From: Curtobacterium flaccumfaciens
GTDB taxonomy: Bacteria; Actinomycetota; Actinomycetes; Actinomycetales; Microbacteriaceae
Length of the DNA stretch: 64,000 nucleotides
Direction: 5' to 3'
NCBI GenBank assembly: GCA_029689965.1
Contig: CP121450.1
Coordinates: 744,001-808,000, forward strand
This document shows, piece after piece, positions 35,643 through 44,256 of the stretch; the first letter of the stretch is position 1, and the number at the start of each line of letters is the position of its first letter. The translations under genes and the position numbers were made by a program. Under the pieces are notes generated by a model. It had not been told where the DNA came from and did no database searches. It worked only from the letters and a program-made list of their open reading frames with translations.

Positions 35643-35785
35643 TTACGGCTTCGGCGGCGTGCCGACGGTGGGGACCTTCTTGGCGTTGCGGCGGTAGTTA
35701 GACCAGCCGTTGCGGTCGCGGCTGCGGAGCTTCTTCTCGGTGGGCTTGGCCCCCTTGCGCTCCTCGACCGTCCGGTGACCGATCG
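35643..35785 (-). pseudogene. C-terminal remnant of a basic protein
   Basis: An open minus-strand frame bounded by TAG upstream and ending at TAA (35645-35643) reads GHRTVEERKGAKPTEKKLRS, RDRNGWSNYRRNAKKV and PTVGTPPKP. It has no start codon and is only about 46 residues. The composition looks like a real protein end, probably a phage- or nucleoid-type basic protein, but I do not recognise it. Confidence 0.3.
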
Positions 35786-36059
35786 TCTAGTGAGACTCTG
35801 CGGGACCCCTTTGAGGACCTGTGTTGCTAGCCTTCACGGTGGGGCGGACGGCGCGTTCGCGCGCCCAAGATCTTGTTGTCGAGAACGCGGGGAGTCTGTA
35901 AGACCGCCAGCTCGGTTCTGACCGGCGGCCGCTGGACCGGGTTGCGCATGGCAACGGGTTAGGGCTACGGTCGCCTCTTAGGGGGACAGGTCGTTCTACG
36001 GCGTGGCCTCCTTTGGAGCACGCGGCGCCGTCGCGTGCGTTACTCGAATGGGGAACATC

Positions 36060-36194
36060 ATGAGCAATGACGCAAAGGTCCTGGAAATCCAGGCCGACGA
36101 TGTCGAGACGATCGCGCTGCCGGTGTACGTGCCGACAATCGAGGAGACGTTCAAGGCGAGCGGTGCGCACCGCCAGGCAGTGAGCGCAGCCTAA
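36060..36194 (+). CDS. Candidate RiPP precursor peptide (44 aa)
   Basis: ATG 36060 lies six bases after GGGGA (36050-36054), which decides the start over the upstream ATG 36048. The peptide begins MSNDAKVLEIQADDVETIAL, continues PVYVPTIEETFKASGAHRQA and ends VSAA. An acidic helix-forming N-terminal half is followed by a Pro/Tyr hinge and a short C-terminal part rich in Ala, Ser, Thr and His, the general layout of leader plus core. It is the first gene of a tightly packed operon with a methyltransferase eight bases downstream, two P-loop kinase-like genes and an exporter. That it is a precursor is inferred from size and context; no known family matches. Confidence 0.6.
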   Translation: MSNDAKVLEIQADDVETIALPVYVPTIEETFKASGAHRQAVSAA

Positions 36195-36202
36195 GTCTCG
36201 CG

Positions 36203-36980
36203 ATGCATTCCGGAGACGACACCTTGCGACCGCTTCGTGATGATCTCCGGGTCCCCGATGCCGAGGCCGACCTGTACTTGGTTGGTCTCGGCATCGGCGG
36301 GTTCGATCAGCGAACGGTCGAAGTGGACCGGCTGCTTCGTGGGGCAGCAGCGATCTATCACCTCACCGCCTTCCATGAGGAAATTGAAGCGTTGACATTG
36401 GGGAAGGTGGAGGACCTCGCGCCCCGCTACTTCGCCGGGAAGGGCGCAGCCGCAACGTATGACGCGCTGACGAGCTATCTAACCGAGCAGGCCCAGGGCG
36501 TCCGCGAGTACGGATATGCTTGCTTCCTCACCTACGGACACCCGCTCTACCTCGTCGACACATCATGGTCCATCCTGCAGATCGCCGCGGGCCTTCGAAT
36601 CAAAGCGATCGCGGCCACGTCGTTCGTCGACCGGTTGCTCTGCGACCTGAACTATCGCTTCGACTATGGGGTGCAGATCTACGAAGCGAACCGCTTCATC
36701 ACCCAAAGTCCTGGGATCGACCCGTCGACTCCGCTGATTCTCGCAGGTCGGCGAGGTGGGCAGCGGTGAGATCGCGGAGCGGGGTCGTAAGCTGGAATGG
36801 TTGACGCCCTTGTTCGAAGCAGTGGTGAATCGTTATCCAGCAGATCGACCCTGCGACCTCATTTCTCTCCCGTACCGCTCCGACATGGCGCCCAACGTGG
36901 TGACCGCTCGAGTCGATGAGCTGATGACGCTGGCCTCGTCTGTGCACACGGGCTCAACACTCGTGGTGCACGGTGCTTAG
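36203..36980 (+). CDS. Tetrapyrrole-methylase-fold (borosin-like) SAM methyltransferase (one frameshift)
   Basis: ATG 36203 gives MHSGDDTLRPLRDDLRVPDA, then ADLYLVGLGIGGFDQRTVEV, the first SAM-binding loop of the TP_methylase fold. YACFLTYGHPLYLVDTSWSI near residue 110 matches the YGHP motif shared with cobalamin-precursor methylases and with the alpha-N-methyltransferases of borosin peptides. A lost base near 36742 joins TPLILA to EVGSGEIAERGRKLEWLTPL, and the protein ends at TAG 36980, about 259 residues. No tetrapyrrole genes are nearby; beside a 44-residue peptide the likely substrate is that peptide. The reaction (backbone or side-chain methylation) is not determined. Confidence 0.72.
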
Positions 36981-37768
36981 GGGCAACGCCGAGCGCGAGC
37001 TTCTGGTTCGACTTCTGGGGCGCGATCACTCATGCCGTCGTGCCAACCGAAGCCGACGAACGACACCTCGCTTACTACTTCCGCGACTACATCACGACAC
37101 CGCGGACGAGGAGCGATGTACAGGTGCAGTTTCAGGCGGAAGCCGGCGACGTCGAGTACCTGACGGCCGCCGCCGGTCGTCGCTCCGTTCGAATCACGAC
37201 ATCGGACGGGCGCACGGAGTATCTCCGCGGCGATGCCACCATCCACGCTGCAACGCCCCTCCCGCCGTTCACCGCAGAGCCGCTCCGAGGGACGGTCGCG
37301 ACTATCCACGCGGCGGCGGCAACGCCTCCTGACCAGCAGGACGCAGCTGTCATCATCCACGGACCGTCCACCTCGGGAAAATCGTCCCTCGTGATGGCGC
37401 TGGTCGGTCACGGCTGGGGCTTCCTCAGTGACGACACCGTGCCCATCGATCATCAGGGCCGAGCTTTGCCATTCACGCGGCCGATCGGCATCCGCGAGCG
37501 GACTGCTCGACGTTTGGGTCTCAACTTCGACCAGCTTGCGGACGCGCCGCAGTACCCGACCACCCTGGGAACGACTCTCTCCGTCCACCCGCGTGACCTA
37601 GGTTGGCGGATCGCGCAGCCAGCACCGGTGCGGTGGGTCGTGACGTTGCAGCCGTCGCCCTCGTTTGCGGCGCAAAAAACGGGCAGGCGACAATTGCGCC
37701 TCGAGCTCGACATCGAGCGGCATGAGACGGCAGCTATCGACGCGATAGAGGAGTTGTGCTGTGGGTGA
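36973..37768 (+). CDS. HPr-kinase-like P-loop protein 1 (start frameshifted)
   Basis: The probable start is GTG 36973, overlapping the methyltransferase stop; a frame change just downstream leads to ASFWFDFWGAITHAVVPTEA, homologous to the start of the next gene. A beta-rich N-terminal domain is followed by IIHGPSTSGKSSLVMALVGH, a Walker A loop, and GWGFLSDDTVPIDHQG, the acidic motif of HPr-kinase/phosphorylase-like proteins. TRPIGIRERTARRLGL resembles the HprK K-loop region. Such HprK-like proteins occur in several RiPP clusters (for example some lasso peptide kinases). The target may be the precursor peptide; this is inference. Confidence 0.65.
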
Positions 37769-38652
37769 AGCGAGCCTGGCAGCCCGAGTTGCGCTCTCGT
37801 TTTGGGGCACAACGGTGAGAGTGATCTGCGTGCCCGCTGACGAGCGCGACCTGCGGTTCTTCTATGGGGCGTTCGTGACGGCGGATACTGCTGACCCCGA
37901 CGTCACGGTGACCCTCGAATGCATCACCTGGCCGGCCCGCGGATTCTTCACCAGCTTCTCGCTCGCGACCTACTTCAAAAGCGGGTCGCGGTTCACGATC
38001 ATCGAGACTCCGGCCGTTCAGTAGAGCGGACGTACCGGGACTGGTCAGACCTTGTCTCTCCCTTCCCTCCGTTCGCCTCGGCATCGCTCGCTGCACGAAC
38101 CGCTACGTTCCCAGGAGCGCTCGTCCGGTCACGTGACGGAGATATCACTGCGATCATCGGCGAGCACTACGTCGGGAAGACATCCACCGCGATTGCCTGG
38201 TGCATCGACCACGGAGCTGAATTGATCAGTGACAGTCTGATCGTGCTCGACGTTCCGGAAGGCGTCGCGCTCACCTTCGAAACGCCACTCGGGTTTCGCC
38301 GACGCGGTCTGGAGGAGATCATCCCCTCCTCGATACCGCGGACCACCGGCTGACGGTTTCGGAGGACACCGGGCTCGTGGCTCTCGTACGACCAGAGGTG
38401 GTGCTTGGCGCGAGAAACGCGGCCGGCGGTCGCATCGACCACGTCGTTCTTCTGACCGAGACCGAAAGCCTGCAGGCTTCGTGGTCCCGCGCGGAAACTC
38501 CGCGTCTCGGCTGGTTCACGGAAGCCGCTCCGGGTGACATCGAAGCCATACTGCCCACGAGCGTGCTGCACGTTCGGACACCAAAATCGTCAGCCCCATC
38601 CCAGCGCGCAGCGGTTATCGCCGACGCGATCCGACAGGAGAAACATGCCTGA
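37761..38652 (+). CDS. HPr-kinase-like P-loop protein 2 (two frameshifts)
   Basis: GTG 37761 overlaps the previous stop by eight bases. The N-terminus ALSFWGTTVRVICVPADERD aligns with protein 1. After a break near 38022 the second frame has DITAIIGEHYVGKTSTAIAW, a Walker A loop (GxxxxGKT), and GAELISDSLIVLDVPEGVAL, the acidic HprK motif. A second break near 38330 leads to HRLTVSEDTGLVALVRPEVV and VLHVRTPKSSAPSQRAAVIA. About 296 residues. Two related P-loop proteins in series could form a heteromer acting on the peptide. Its stop overlaps the ABC gene start by eight bases. Confidence 0.62.
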
Positions 38653-39364
38653 CCCAGTTGTGGCCGCGACCGGCCTCGTGAAGAAGTTCCCGAATCGGAA
38701 GCGTCCGGCTCTCGACGGTGTCGATGTGGCCGTCTACCCGGGGATATCGTCGCTGTGGTCGGCCACAACGGGGCTGGCAAGTCGACGTTGTTCGATCTCA
38801 TCGGCGGGCTAGCCAGGCCCACCGCGGGAACAGTGACGATCAACATCGACCGGGCGGATATCGGATGGTGCCCGCAGCGGGAGATCGTCGACTGGTCGCT
38901 GACCGTCCGTCAGAACATCGCGCTCGGTCTCGAACTACGTCGCCCCGCCCAGAGACGTCAGTCGCGATCGGCCGTTGACAGAGTCGCGGAAGCATTGGGC
39001 CTCCAGGCGCACCTCGGCAAGACGGCAGAAACCCTCTCCGGCGGCGAACTCCGGCGCACACAGATCGGCCGCGCCATGGCTGGAGCGCCTGAACTGATGA
39101 TCCTCGACGAACCAACGACCGGTCTAGACCCGGAAGGTATTGAGGTTGTGTTCAAACACCTCGACGAACGTCGACAGCAGGGGCAGCAGCATTGATTAGC
39201 ACCCACGAGACCTCTCGCTTCTCCCGCCACTGTACCCGAGTGGTCGCGATTAGCGAGGGCCATGTCCTCGCCGACCTACCGGCGGACGAGTTCCTCGCGC
39301 TCGCTCCACGACCCACGGAAGATCTCTGGACATCTACAAGCAGCTGAAGGAAACCGCATTCTGA
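38645..39364 (+). CDS. ABC exporter ATP-binding protein of the peptide cluster (frameshifts)
   Basis: ATG 38645 starts MPDPVVAATGLVKKFPNRKR. A break near 38740 joins to DIVAVVGHNGAGKSTLFDLI (Walker A), then GWCPQREIVDWSLTVRQNIA (Q-loop region), ETLSGGELRRTQIGRAM (signature), APELMILDEPTTGLD (Walker B) and ISTHETSRFSRHCTRV (H-loop). Further frame changes occur near 39195 and near 39326, after which DIYKQLKETAF ends at TGA 39362-39364. That TGA overlaps the permease ATG as TGATG. It is a CcmA/NatA-type ATPase and should power export or immunity for the peptide product. Confidence 0.8.
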
Positions 39365-40092
39365 TGCGTCCCATCATTCTCGCAAAGTTCCACTTCGCTT
39401 CACTCTGGAACTGGCGAACGTCCTACCTTGCGCGCTTCATCGAGCCCGTTGCCTATCTGCTCTTTTTGTCCACTGGCCTGCGCGCATCGCTGGAGGGTCG
39501 GACGGGCACCTATAGCGAGTTCGTCCTTGGGGGCATGGTCTGCCTGCTGGCCTTCCGTGCTGCCACGGCGAGCATGAGCGACGTCGCCAACGATCGTAAG
39601 TGGGGCGTCTTCGCGATTTACACGCTGCAGGGCGGCTCGACAATCGGGTACATGACGAGCATTGTCGTCTTCGCGTGCTCGGTGTTCCTTGGTCAGTTTG
39701 TCCTGCTCCTGCTGTGCTCCCTCCTGGCATTCGCAGGCTCCCTTCCCAGCGCGGGCATGATGCTCGCTCAGGCTGGACTCGGCGTCTTACTCGTCGTCGG
39801 ATGGTGCGGCTTTGGAGCCGCTCTCGGAGGCCGCGTCGACTCGTACGCCACTCGCGACTTCGTGGTCACGATTACCTCCCTTCCCGTCATCCTTGCGGCG
39901 CCACTGTTCTATCCCATTGAGGGTGGCTGGCTCGAGATCGTGGCCGCATTGAATCCACTTACCTACCAGGTGCACGTGTTGCGCGAGCCCACTGTTCTCT
40001 GGGCGTTCGTGCTCGTTGCCTGGGCTTTTGTTGGTGTGACGGTTGCTGTGCTTAGCCTTCGCCGCGCTGAACGCCTCAGTCGCGAACGGTAA
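39364..40092 (+). CDS. ABC-2 type permease of the peptide cluster
   Basis: This intact 242-residue protein has six hydrophobic helices, including FIEPVAYLLFLSTGL, SIVVFACSVFLGQFVLLLLC, MMLAQAGLGVLLVVGWCGFG and VLWAFVLVAWAFVGVTVAVL. The layout and the conserved region LFYPIEGGWLEIVAALNPLT are typical of ABC-2/DrrB-like exporters. ATG 39364 overlaps the ATPase stop by one base. It closes the six-gene operon that starts at 36060, and the pair probably exports the modified peptide or provides self-resistance. Confidence 0.85.
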   Translation: MRPIILAKFHFASLWNWRTSYLARFIEPVAYLLFLSTGLRASLEGRTGTYSEFVLGGMVCLLAFRAATASMSDVANDRKWGVFAIYTLQGGSTIGYMTSIVVFACSVFLGQFVLLLLCSLLAFAGSLPSAGMMLAQAGLGVLLVVGWCGFGAALGGRVDSYATRDFVVTITSLPVILAAPLFYPIEGGWLEIVAALNPLTYQVHVLREPTVLWAFVLVAWAFVGVTVAVLSLRRAERLSRER

Positions 40093-40356
40093 TCAAGATG
40101 AAGAACGATGGCCAGTTCTCGCCTGACGACGCTGCCGGGGCCCCGTCATGGCGGGCCGAACCCCTGGCATCCGTAAACCGGTCGACCTGCGGACGCCGGT
40201 GGGACTGGCGACGACGACCGTGAGCGAATCGCTGACCGTCTCACTGACCGATCGGCTATCGGAGGCTAGGTCTGCCATGTGACCGCCACGACGATCGGGT
40301 CGGGATCGGTCATTGATGGGGTCGCGCACGTACGTGGGGTCAGACAAACTGGGATC

Positions 40357-40692
40357 ATGCGCAGAATCGCAAGCGGGATGTCGATCGTTCGCGTCAGCTT
40401 CAACCGGTACGCGCGATTCGACGGGAACGGCATGCACGGTTACGCATATCGGTGGCCGTTCGACTATGCGGCAGAGGTCGGTGACATCGAGGCGACGGAC
40501 ACCGGTGAGGAGGTAACGGTCATCGGCTTCGGGACCGACTACAAGGGGACCTTGCAGACTCTCTCCGCCGCGACTGGGTTGAACCGGAAGGTGATCGGGT
40601 GGGATCAGTGGCCGCTGCCGCCGGTCGAGTCGCCGCGAGAAGGGCGCTCCGTGGTGCGTCGGTTCTTGAATCGCCTGCGCCAGTCTCGTTAG
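40357..40692 (+). CDS. Hypothetical protein (111 aa)
   Basis: ATG 40357 (or 40378) starts a soluble protein reading MSIVRVSFNRYARFDGNGMH, EEVTVIGFGTDYKGTLQTLS and VVRRFLNRLRQSR. It is beta-rich with an Arg-rich C-terminal helix and has no recognised motif. A degenerate copy of the stop-codon palindrome (CCGATCGGCTATCGG, about 40247-40261) lies upstream. The 264 bases between the exporter permease and this gene hold no other gene. Confidence 0.4.
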   Translation: MRRIASGMSIVRVSFNRYARFDGNGMHGYAYRWPFDYAAEVGDIEATDTGEEVTVIGFGTDYKGTLQTLSAATGLNRKVIGWDQWPLPPVESPREGRSVVRRFLNRLRQSR

Positions 40693-40876
40693 CCGTTCGG
40701 TCACCGAACGGGCCAGCAAGGGGCGTCAGGGGCGCTGCGGCCCGGTCAGCTCCTGACGTCAGGGGATGTGCCGCGTAACCCGGCTCTATCAATGCGGTTT
40801 TCGCGCCGGACATGGGCGGTCACGCAGAGGATGCTCGGTGCCAGTCGCGTCGAACGAGGCGTGTTCGGAGGTCATC

Positions 40877-41310
40877 GTGTTGTCCCGTCTCTCCGCCACC
40901 ATTACCGCGGTCATCGTTGTTGTATCTGCCCTCGTCGCCACACCCGCGAACGCGTCCGCGCACACCAGCACCAGCCGGCAGTCGCGGGGGCTTCCGTGTG
41001 TCCCACCGGTTGGCCGACGGAGTTCTACTCCGAATATCTGCCTAGTGATCCTTCCCAGCGGGTGACGTATTGCACGGGCGGGTACCCGGGCCAGAGCGGC
41101 TTCTACATCGTCAACGGCACCTCGTTCGTCTGGCAGCTACACGCCAAACAGTCCGCTCCCGTCGTCGCATACCCAACTCGCACTGCTTCGTTCGCATATC
41201 ACGCGGTCACACGGAGTGCTTCGATCGCGCCCGGCGACTACGCATTGATCGGTCCGCCCTCTCCGAGCGTTTGGGTCACGCTGGACGTCCCGGCTACGTA
41301 CACGTACTGA
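40877..41310 (+). CDS. Small secreted protein (one frameshift)
   Basis: GTG 40877 follows GGAGG (40867-40871) at good spacing. The signal peptide is VLSRLSATITAVIVVVSALV, then ATPANASA, with cleavage expected after ASA. A break near 40990 joins SRGG to ASVCPTGWPTEFYSEYLPSD, VTYCTGGYPGQSGFYIVNGT and SVWVTLDVPATYTY. The mature part of about 115 residues has two cysteines. No family is recognised. Confidence 0.5.
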
Positions 41311-41399
41311 GCTGGGCGGCGAATCCTCAGAGCGGCGACGACCAGAAGCTCAGCGAGCCTTGACGACCTGGTCGAACACTTCGCCGGCGGCGAAAGCTG

Positions 41400-41744
41400 G
41401 TGACGGCAGCCAAGAAGCACGGCAAGGGCGTGGTTGTCGACCTCATCGGCGTACCCGACAAGGCCGAGCGGGCACGAGAGGTGGTCGCACTGGGTGCCGT
41501 TTTCGTCGAGATGCACGCCGGTTTGGATGAGCAGGCGGGCGACGGGTACAGCCTGGACACCCTCTTGCGCGCAGGAGAGGCCTCCGGTGTCCCCTTCTCA
41601 ATCGCCGGCGGCGTCGGCGCCGCATCCGTTGAAGCCGTACAGGACTCCGGCGCCCAGGTCGCCGTCGCGGGGAGCGCGATCTACAGTGCCCCTGACGTGG
41701 CCACTGCGGCTGCCGACATCCGCGCCAAGATCCACCAGGTGTGA
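41400..41744 (+). pseudogene. hxlA: 3-hexulose-6-phosphate synthase, C-terminal half only
   Basis: The frame gives AAKKHGKGVVVDLIGVPDKA, VALGAVFVEMHAGLDEQAGD, FSIAGGVGAASVEAVQDSGA and VAVAGSAIYSAPDVATAAAD, the second half of the beta/alpha barrel of 3-hexulose-6-phosphate synthase (ribulose monophosphate pathway). The enzyme is normally about 210 residues; only 114 remain, and the N-terminal catalytic half is missing. Upstream sequence is unrelated, so this is a truncation, not an indel. No hexulose-phosphate isomerase gene is adjacent. Confidence 0.75.
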
Positions 41745-41783
41745 CGTCCGCCTGCGCGGCCGTCGGCCGGTGACGGCGCAGAC

Positions 41784-41820
41784 GCGGATGGCCCCTCCGC
41801 TGACTGGTGGGGCCATCCGC
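41784..41820 (+). terminator. Intrinsic terminator after the hxlA fragment
   Basis: GCGGATGGCCCC (41784-41795) pairs perfectly with GGGGCCATCCGC (41809-41820) around a 13-base loop. It was probably the terminator of the original hxlA gene. Confidence 0.75.
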
Positions 41821-41968
41821 TCCATCGTTGGCCGCCACCGCGCCGAACACGGATCGAGCTGGGATGACGCTGTCAGTTGGACTCGACGATCGGCCCGTCC
41901 GTATCCGGGCGATGGGGCGAGGTCCTCTCGCTGGAGCTGTCGGCGGTCCGAACTCGTCTCTTCCCACA

Positions 41969-42367
41969 ATGAATCCCGACCAGCTCGATGCCAGGTTGGC
42001 GCGCATCGCCCGCGTCCCATTCCGTGCGAAGTTTCATCTCCGTTCTGCGGAACTGGCCATCGTGAGATCACGGGGTCCCGAGGTGATCCGCTCGCACGCG
42101 CGAGAACTCATCGACGCCCGGCTCTCCCCGACGCGTCCGGACAATGACGGCAGGCAAACCCCGTGGGGCGGCCACCCGGTGTTCCGTGCGCAGCACGCAA
42201 CTGCAACTTGCTGCCGCAAGTGCCTTCAACTCAATCACGGCATCACAGCGGGTCACGAGCTGAGTCCTCACGAGCGCGACTATGTGGTCGACGTGATCTG
42301 TCGTTGGATCGACGCGGAGCAGGCCGCCTCCCGACCCGCCCCGGCAGGCCAGCCCCCGCTGTTCTGA
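41969..42367 (+). CDS. DUF4186 family protein
   Basis: This 132-residue protein starts at ATG 41969 and contains LARIARVPFRAKFHLRSAEL, TPWGGHPVFRAQHATATCCR, KCLQLNHGITAGHELSPHER and DYVVDVICRWI, the conserved core of DUF4186. The CCxxC cysteines and the histidines suggest a bound metal, but no activity is known. The gene is intact. It follows the hxlA-fragment terminator. Confidence 0.82.
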   Translation: MNPDQLDARLARIARVPFRAKFHLRSAELAIVRSRGPEVIRSHARELIDARLSPTRPDNDGRQTPWGGHPVFRAQHATATCCRKCLQLNHGITAGHELSPHERDYVVDVICRWIDAEQAASRPAPAGQPPLF

Positions 42368-42696
42368 GGTTCCGCCGCTTCGCCCGTCGGCTACGAACTA
42401 CCGCTTGACCCAGTCAACGTCACCGGTGCAAGCTCACTGTCCTGTCGACCGGCGCCGTGGAGTTCAGCATCCGGTTGACACGAAGTATGCGGTTGCGTTG
42501 TAGCAGCACTCACCTGTGTCCAGGCCGTCGTCTCGTGAGCGAAGCACCGCCGGTCGTGGCGTCAGTCGTCACTCTCCACTTCGCTGACGGAGCGGAGGCC
42601 GCTGGGGCCTCCGCGAACACCGGTGCCTAACCTTTGTATGATCGAAATTCGGTTCGCCGAGGTGGTGGCCGGTCGCCGAGAAATCAGCGCACCTCG
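42368..42696. other. Intergenic stretch with a possible promoter and hairpin
   Basis: TTGACA at 42475-42480 resembles a -35 box, with no good -10. An inverted repeat GCGGAGGCC-GCTGG-GGCCTCCGC lies at 42592-42614. The only plus-strand frame is a 31-residue one at 42537 that overlaps the hairpin. I see no convincing gene. Confidence 0.35.
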
Positions 42697-43097
42697 TCAC
42701 GGGCGCCAAATATTGTTTGGTGTAGCGCTCAGTGAAAGCACGGCGGCAATGACCCCGGCTGACGAGACGAAACCGGTGAAATCCTGGAGTGGTAGCAGGA
42801 CCTCCAAGAGAAGGATAAGGACAAAGAACGCCACCAGTGCCCCGCCAAGCCGAGGGTCACCATCATGGTGCGGTAGACAAGTGACGCGCATGTCCCCACG
42901 AGCGTGAGGCCGGACGCCAGGTTGAACAACACTGACGCGACGTACGGATCAGTGGTGAACATGCCGACGATCGTGAGTACGCCTGCGGTGGTGAAGGACA
43001 ACGTCGCCATCACCGCGCGAACCGCCACCTCAGTCGCGGGAATCCACACCGATCCCACCTGCGTGTCGGCATCGGCACGCCATTTCAGCCATCGCAC
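42697..43097 (-). CDS. Small polytopic membrane protein (one frameshift)
   Basis: From ATG 43097 the frame reads MRWLKWRADADTQVGSVWIP, AVRAVMATLSFTTAGVLTIV and VASVLFNLASGLTLVGTCAS. After a break near 42870, LGGALVAFFVLILLLEVLLP and SSAGVIAAVLSLSATPN follow. It has four hydrophobic helices in about 133 residues. The family is not recognised. A terminator-like hairpin lies between the upstream GntR gene and this gene. Confidence 0.5.
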
Positions 43098-43287
43098 GAT
43101 GAGCGTTATCGGATGACCATGAGGGCTCGTTACGTGCCGGCGTCAAGTACCTGCCCGACTGACGGGCCGCCGGCCCGCTGGCTGATGGGGCGGCGGGAAT
43201 CTTGCACGTCGGGGAGTTCGGTGACGTGAACGATCCGCTCCTCTCCTGACCAGGCGTCGAGACCTGCAAGTGACCCGCCAGCTACGA

Positions 43288-43316
43288 GGACCCCCGTTTT
43301 CGGCCGGGGTTCTTCT
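43288..43316. terminator. Terminator-like hairpin next to the GntR gene end
   Basis: ACCCCCG and CGGGGTT pair around TTTTCGGC, with CTTCTCGTT on the right. It lies 13 bases beyond the minus-strand GntR stop and could end that transcript. Confidence 0.5.
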
Positions 43317-43328
43317 CGTTCCTGGACG

Positions 43329-44073
43329 TCAGATGGTGTCGCGTTGCCGCCGGAGGGTGTTGCTGATCACGATGAGGTCGCCGCGGTAGTACCCGACGGC
43401 GAACTCGATCGGCTGCCCGGCAGCGTCGGTGAGCAGCCGGTGTTGCACCAGGAGCGGCGCGGACGCTTCGGTGGACAGCAGTTCGGCGACGGCGGGGTCC
43501 GCCGGCACTGCGCCGGTGCGCACCGCGGCCTCACCGAGTTCGATGCCCGCAGCCTCCAGGAACCCCCATGTGCCGGCATCGACACCGGGCGTCTCGTCCC
43601 GGGCTCCTGCAGCCCAGGTCGCTCCTGAAGTAGCTCGTCCAGAGCACGAGGGGATCGCGCGACGCCGTGATGCGTTCCCAGCGGACGACCGGCGTCCCGA
43701 CCCGCACGAGCAGGTTCTCGGCGACCACCTGTGGAGCCGGCACGAGCTCCCAGGACAGCTTGCGGTAGTGGATCGCGCTGCCTTCGACGGTGCTGTGTCC
43801 TGGCTCGCCGATCGCGCGGAGCTGGTTGAGGTGATGGACGATCACGTGCGCGGTGGGTTCCGTCCCCTGGCCGCGTACTCGCCGGATGAGGCGTTCCGAC
43901 ACCAGGAGGTCGAGCGCCTCGCGGACGACGTTCCGGCCGACCTGGTGCCGACGGATGAGTTCGTCCTCGGAGGGGAGCGTCGTGACTCCGCCGTCTCCGC
44001 GGAGGAGTTCGTCGCGGAGCAGGTCGCGCAGCAGACGTGCGCGGTGGTGGCGACGTTCGAGGTACTTCGGCAT
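43329..44073 (-). CDS. GntR/UTRA family transcriptional regulator (one frameshift)
   Basis: ATG 44073 starts MPKYLERRHHRARLLRDLLR. The GntR winged helix is in residues 10-75 (TLPSEDELIRRHQVGRNVVR, EALDLLVSERLIRRVRGQGT). The C-terminal UTRA-type effector domain follows (VVRWERITASRDPLVLWTSY), is broken near 43615, and resumes as FLEAAGIELGEAAVRTGAVP, PLLVQHRLLTDAAGQPIEFA and YYRGDLIVISNTL. About 245 residues. It is divergent from the nitrilase-ABC-amidase operon and most likely controls it in response to a nitrile, amide or derived acid. Confidence 0.85.
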
Positions 44074-44256
44074 GGCATCTGAGGGTGTCACACGCCGGCC
44101 CTCGCAGCGTCCAGATACGTCAGTTTCGTGGCGTTGCATTCCGATCGATGTATGAAATGCCTGATCAGAGGGTGATTGCGACCGGGTGGACGGTGGCTTA
44201 GCAGGGGCGTAACGACGGCGTGACGGGATGGAAACTGCGGGAACCACGCTCGTCGC

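Larger units (their letters stand above)
35385..36059. other. Gene-poor stretch with terminator and a gene-end remnant
   Basis: Apart from the hairpin at 35585 and the short minus-strand coding remnant at 35643, I see no gene in these 675 bases. The stretch contains a repeated GAGCCCCCAGC element (35524 and 35588) and repeated TTTGCGAATC words (35542 and 35570). The last 60 bases before the peptide gene must hold the promoter of the peptide operon, but no convincing -35/-10 pair is visible. Confidence 0.45.

Noticed and set aside
36973..37332. A 119-codon frame at the start of the first HprK-like gene
   Set aside because: Only its first codons are plausible; the rest is an Arg-rich shadow of the P-loop protein frame.
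36060..40092. Lasso peptide cluster
   Set aside because: The leader-like YVP segment and HprK-like kinases recall lasso clusters, but there is no asparagine-synthetase-like cyclase or transglutaminase-like protease.
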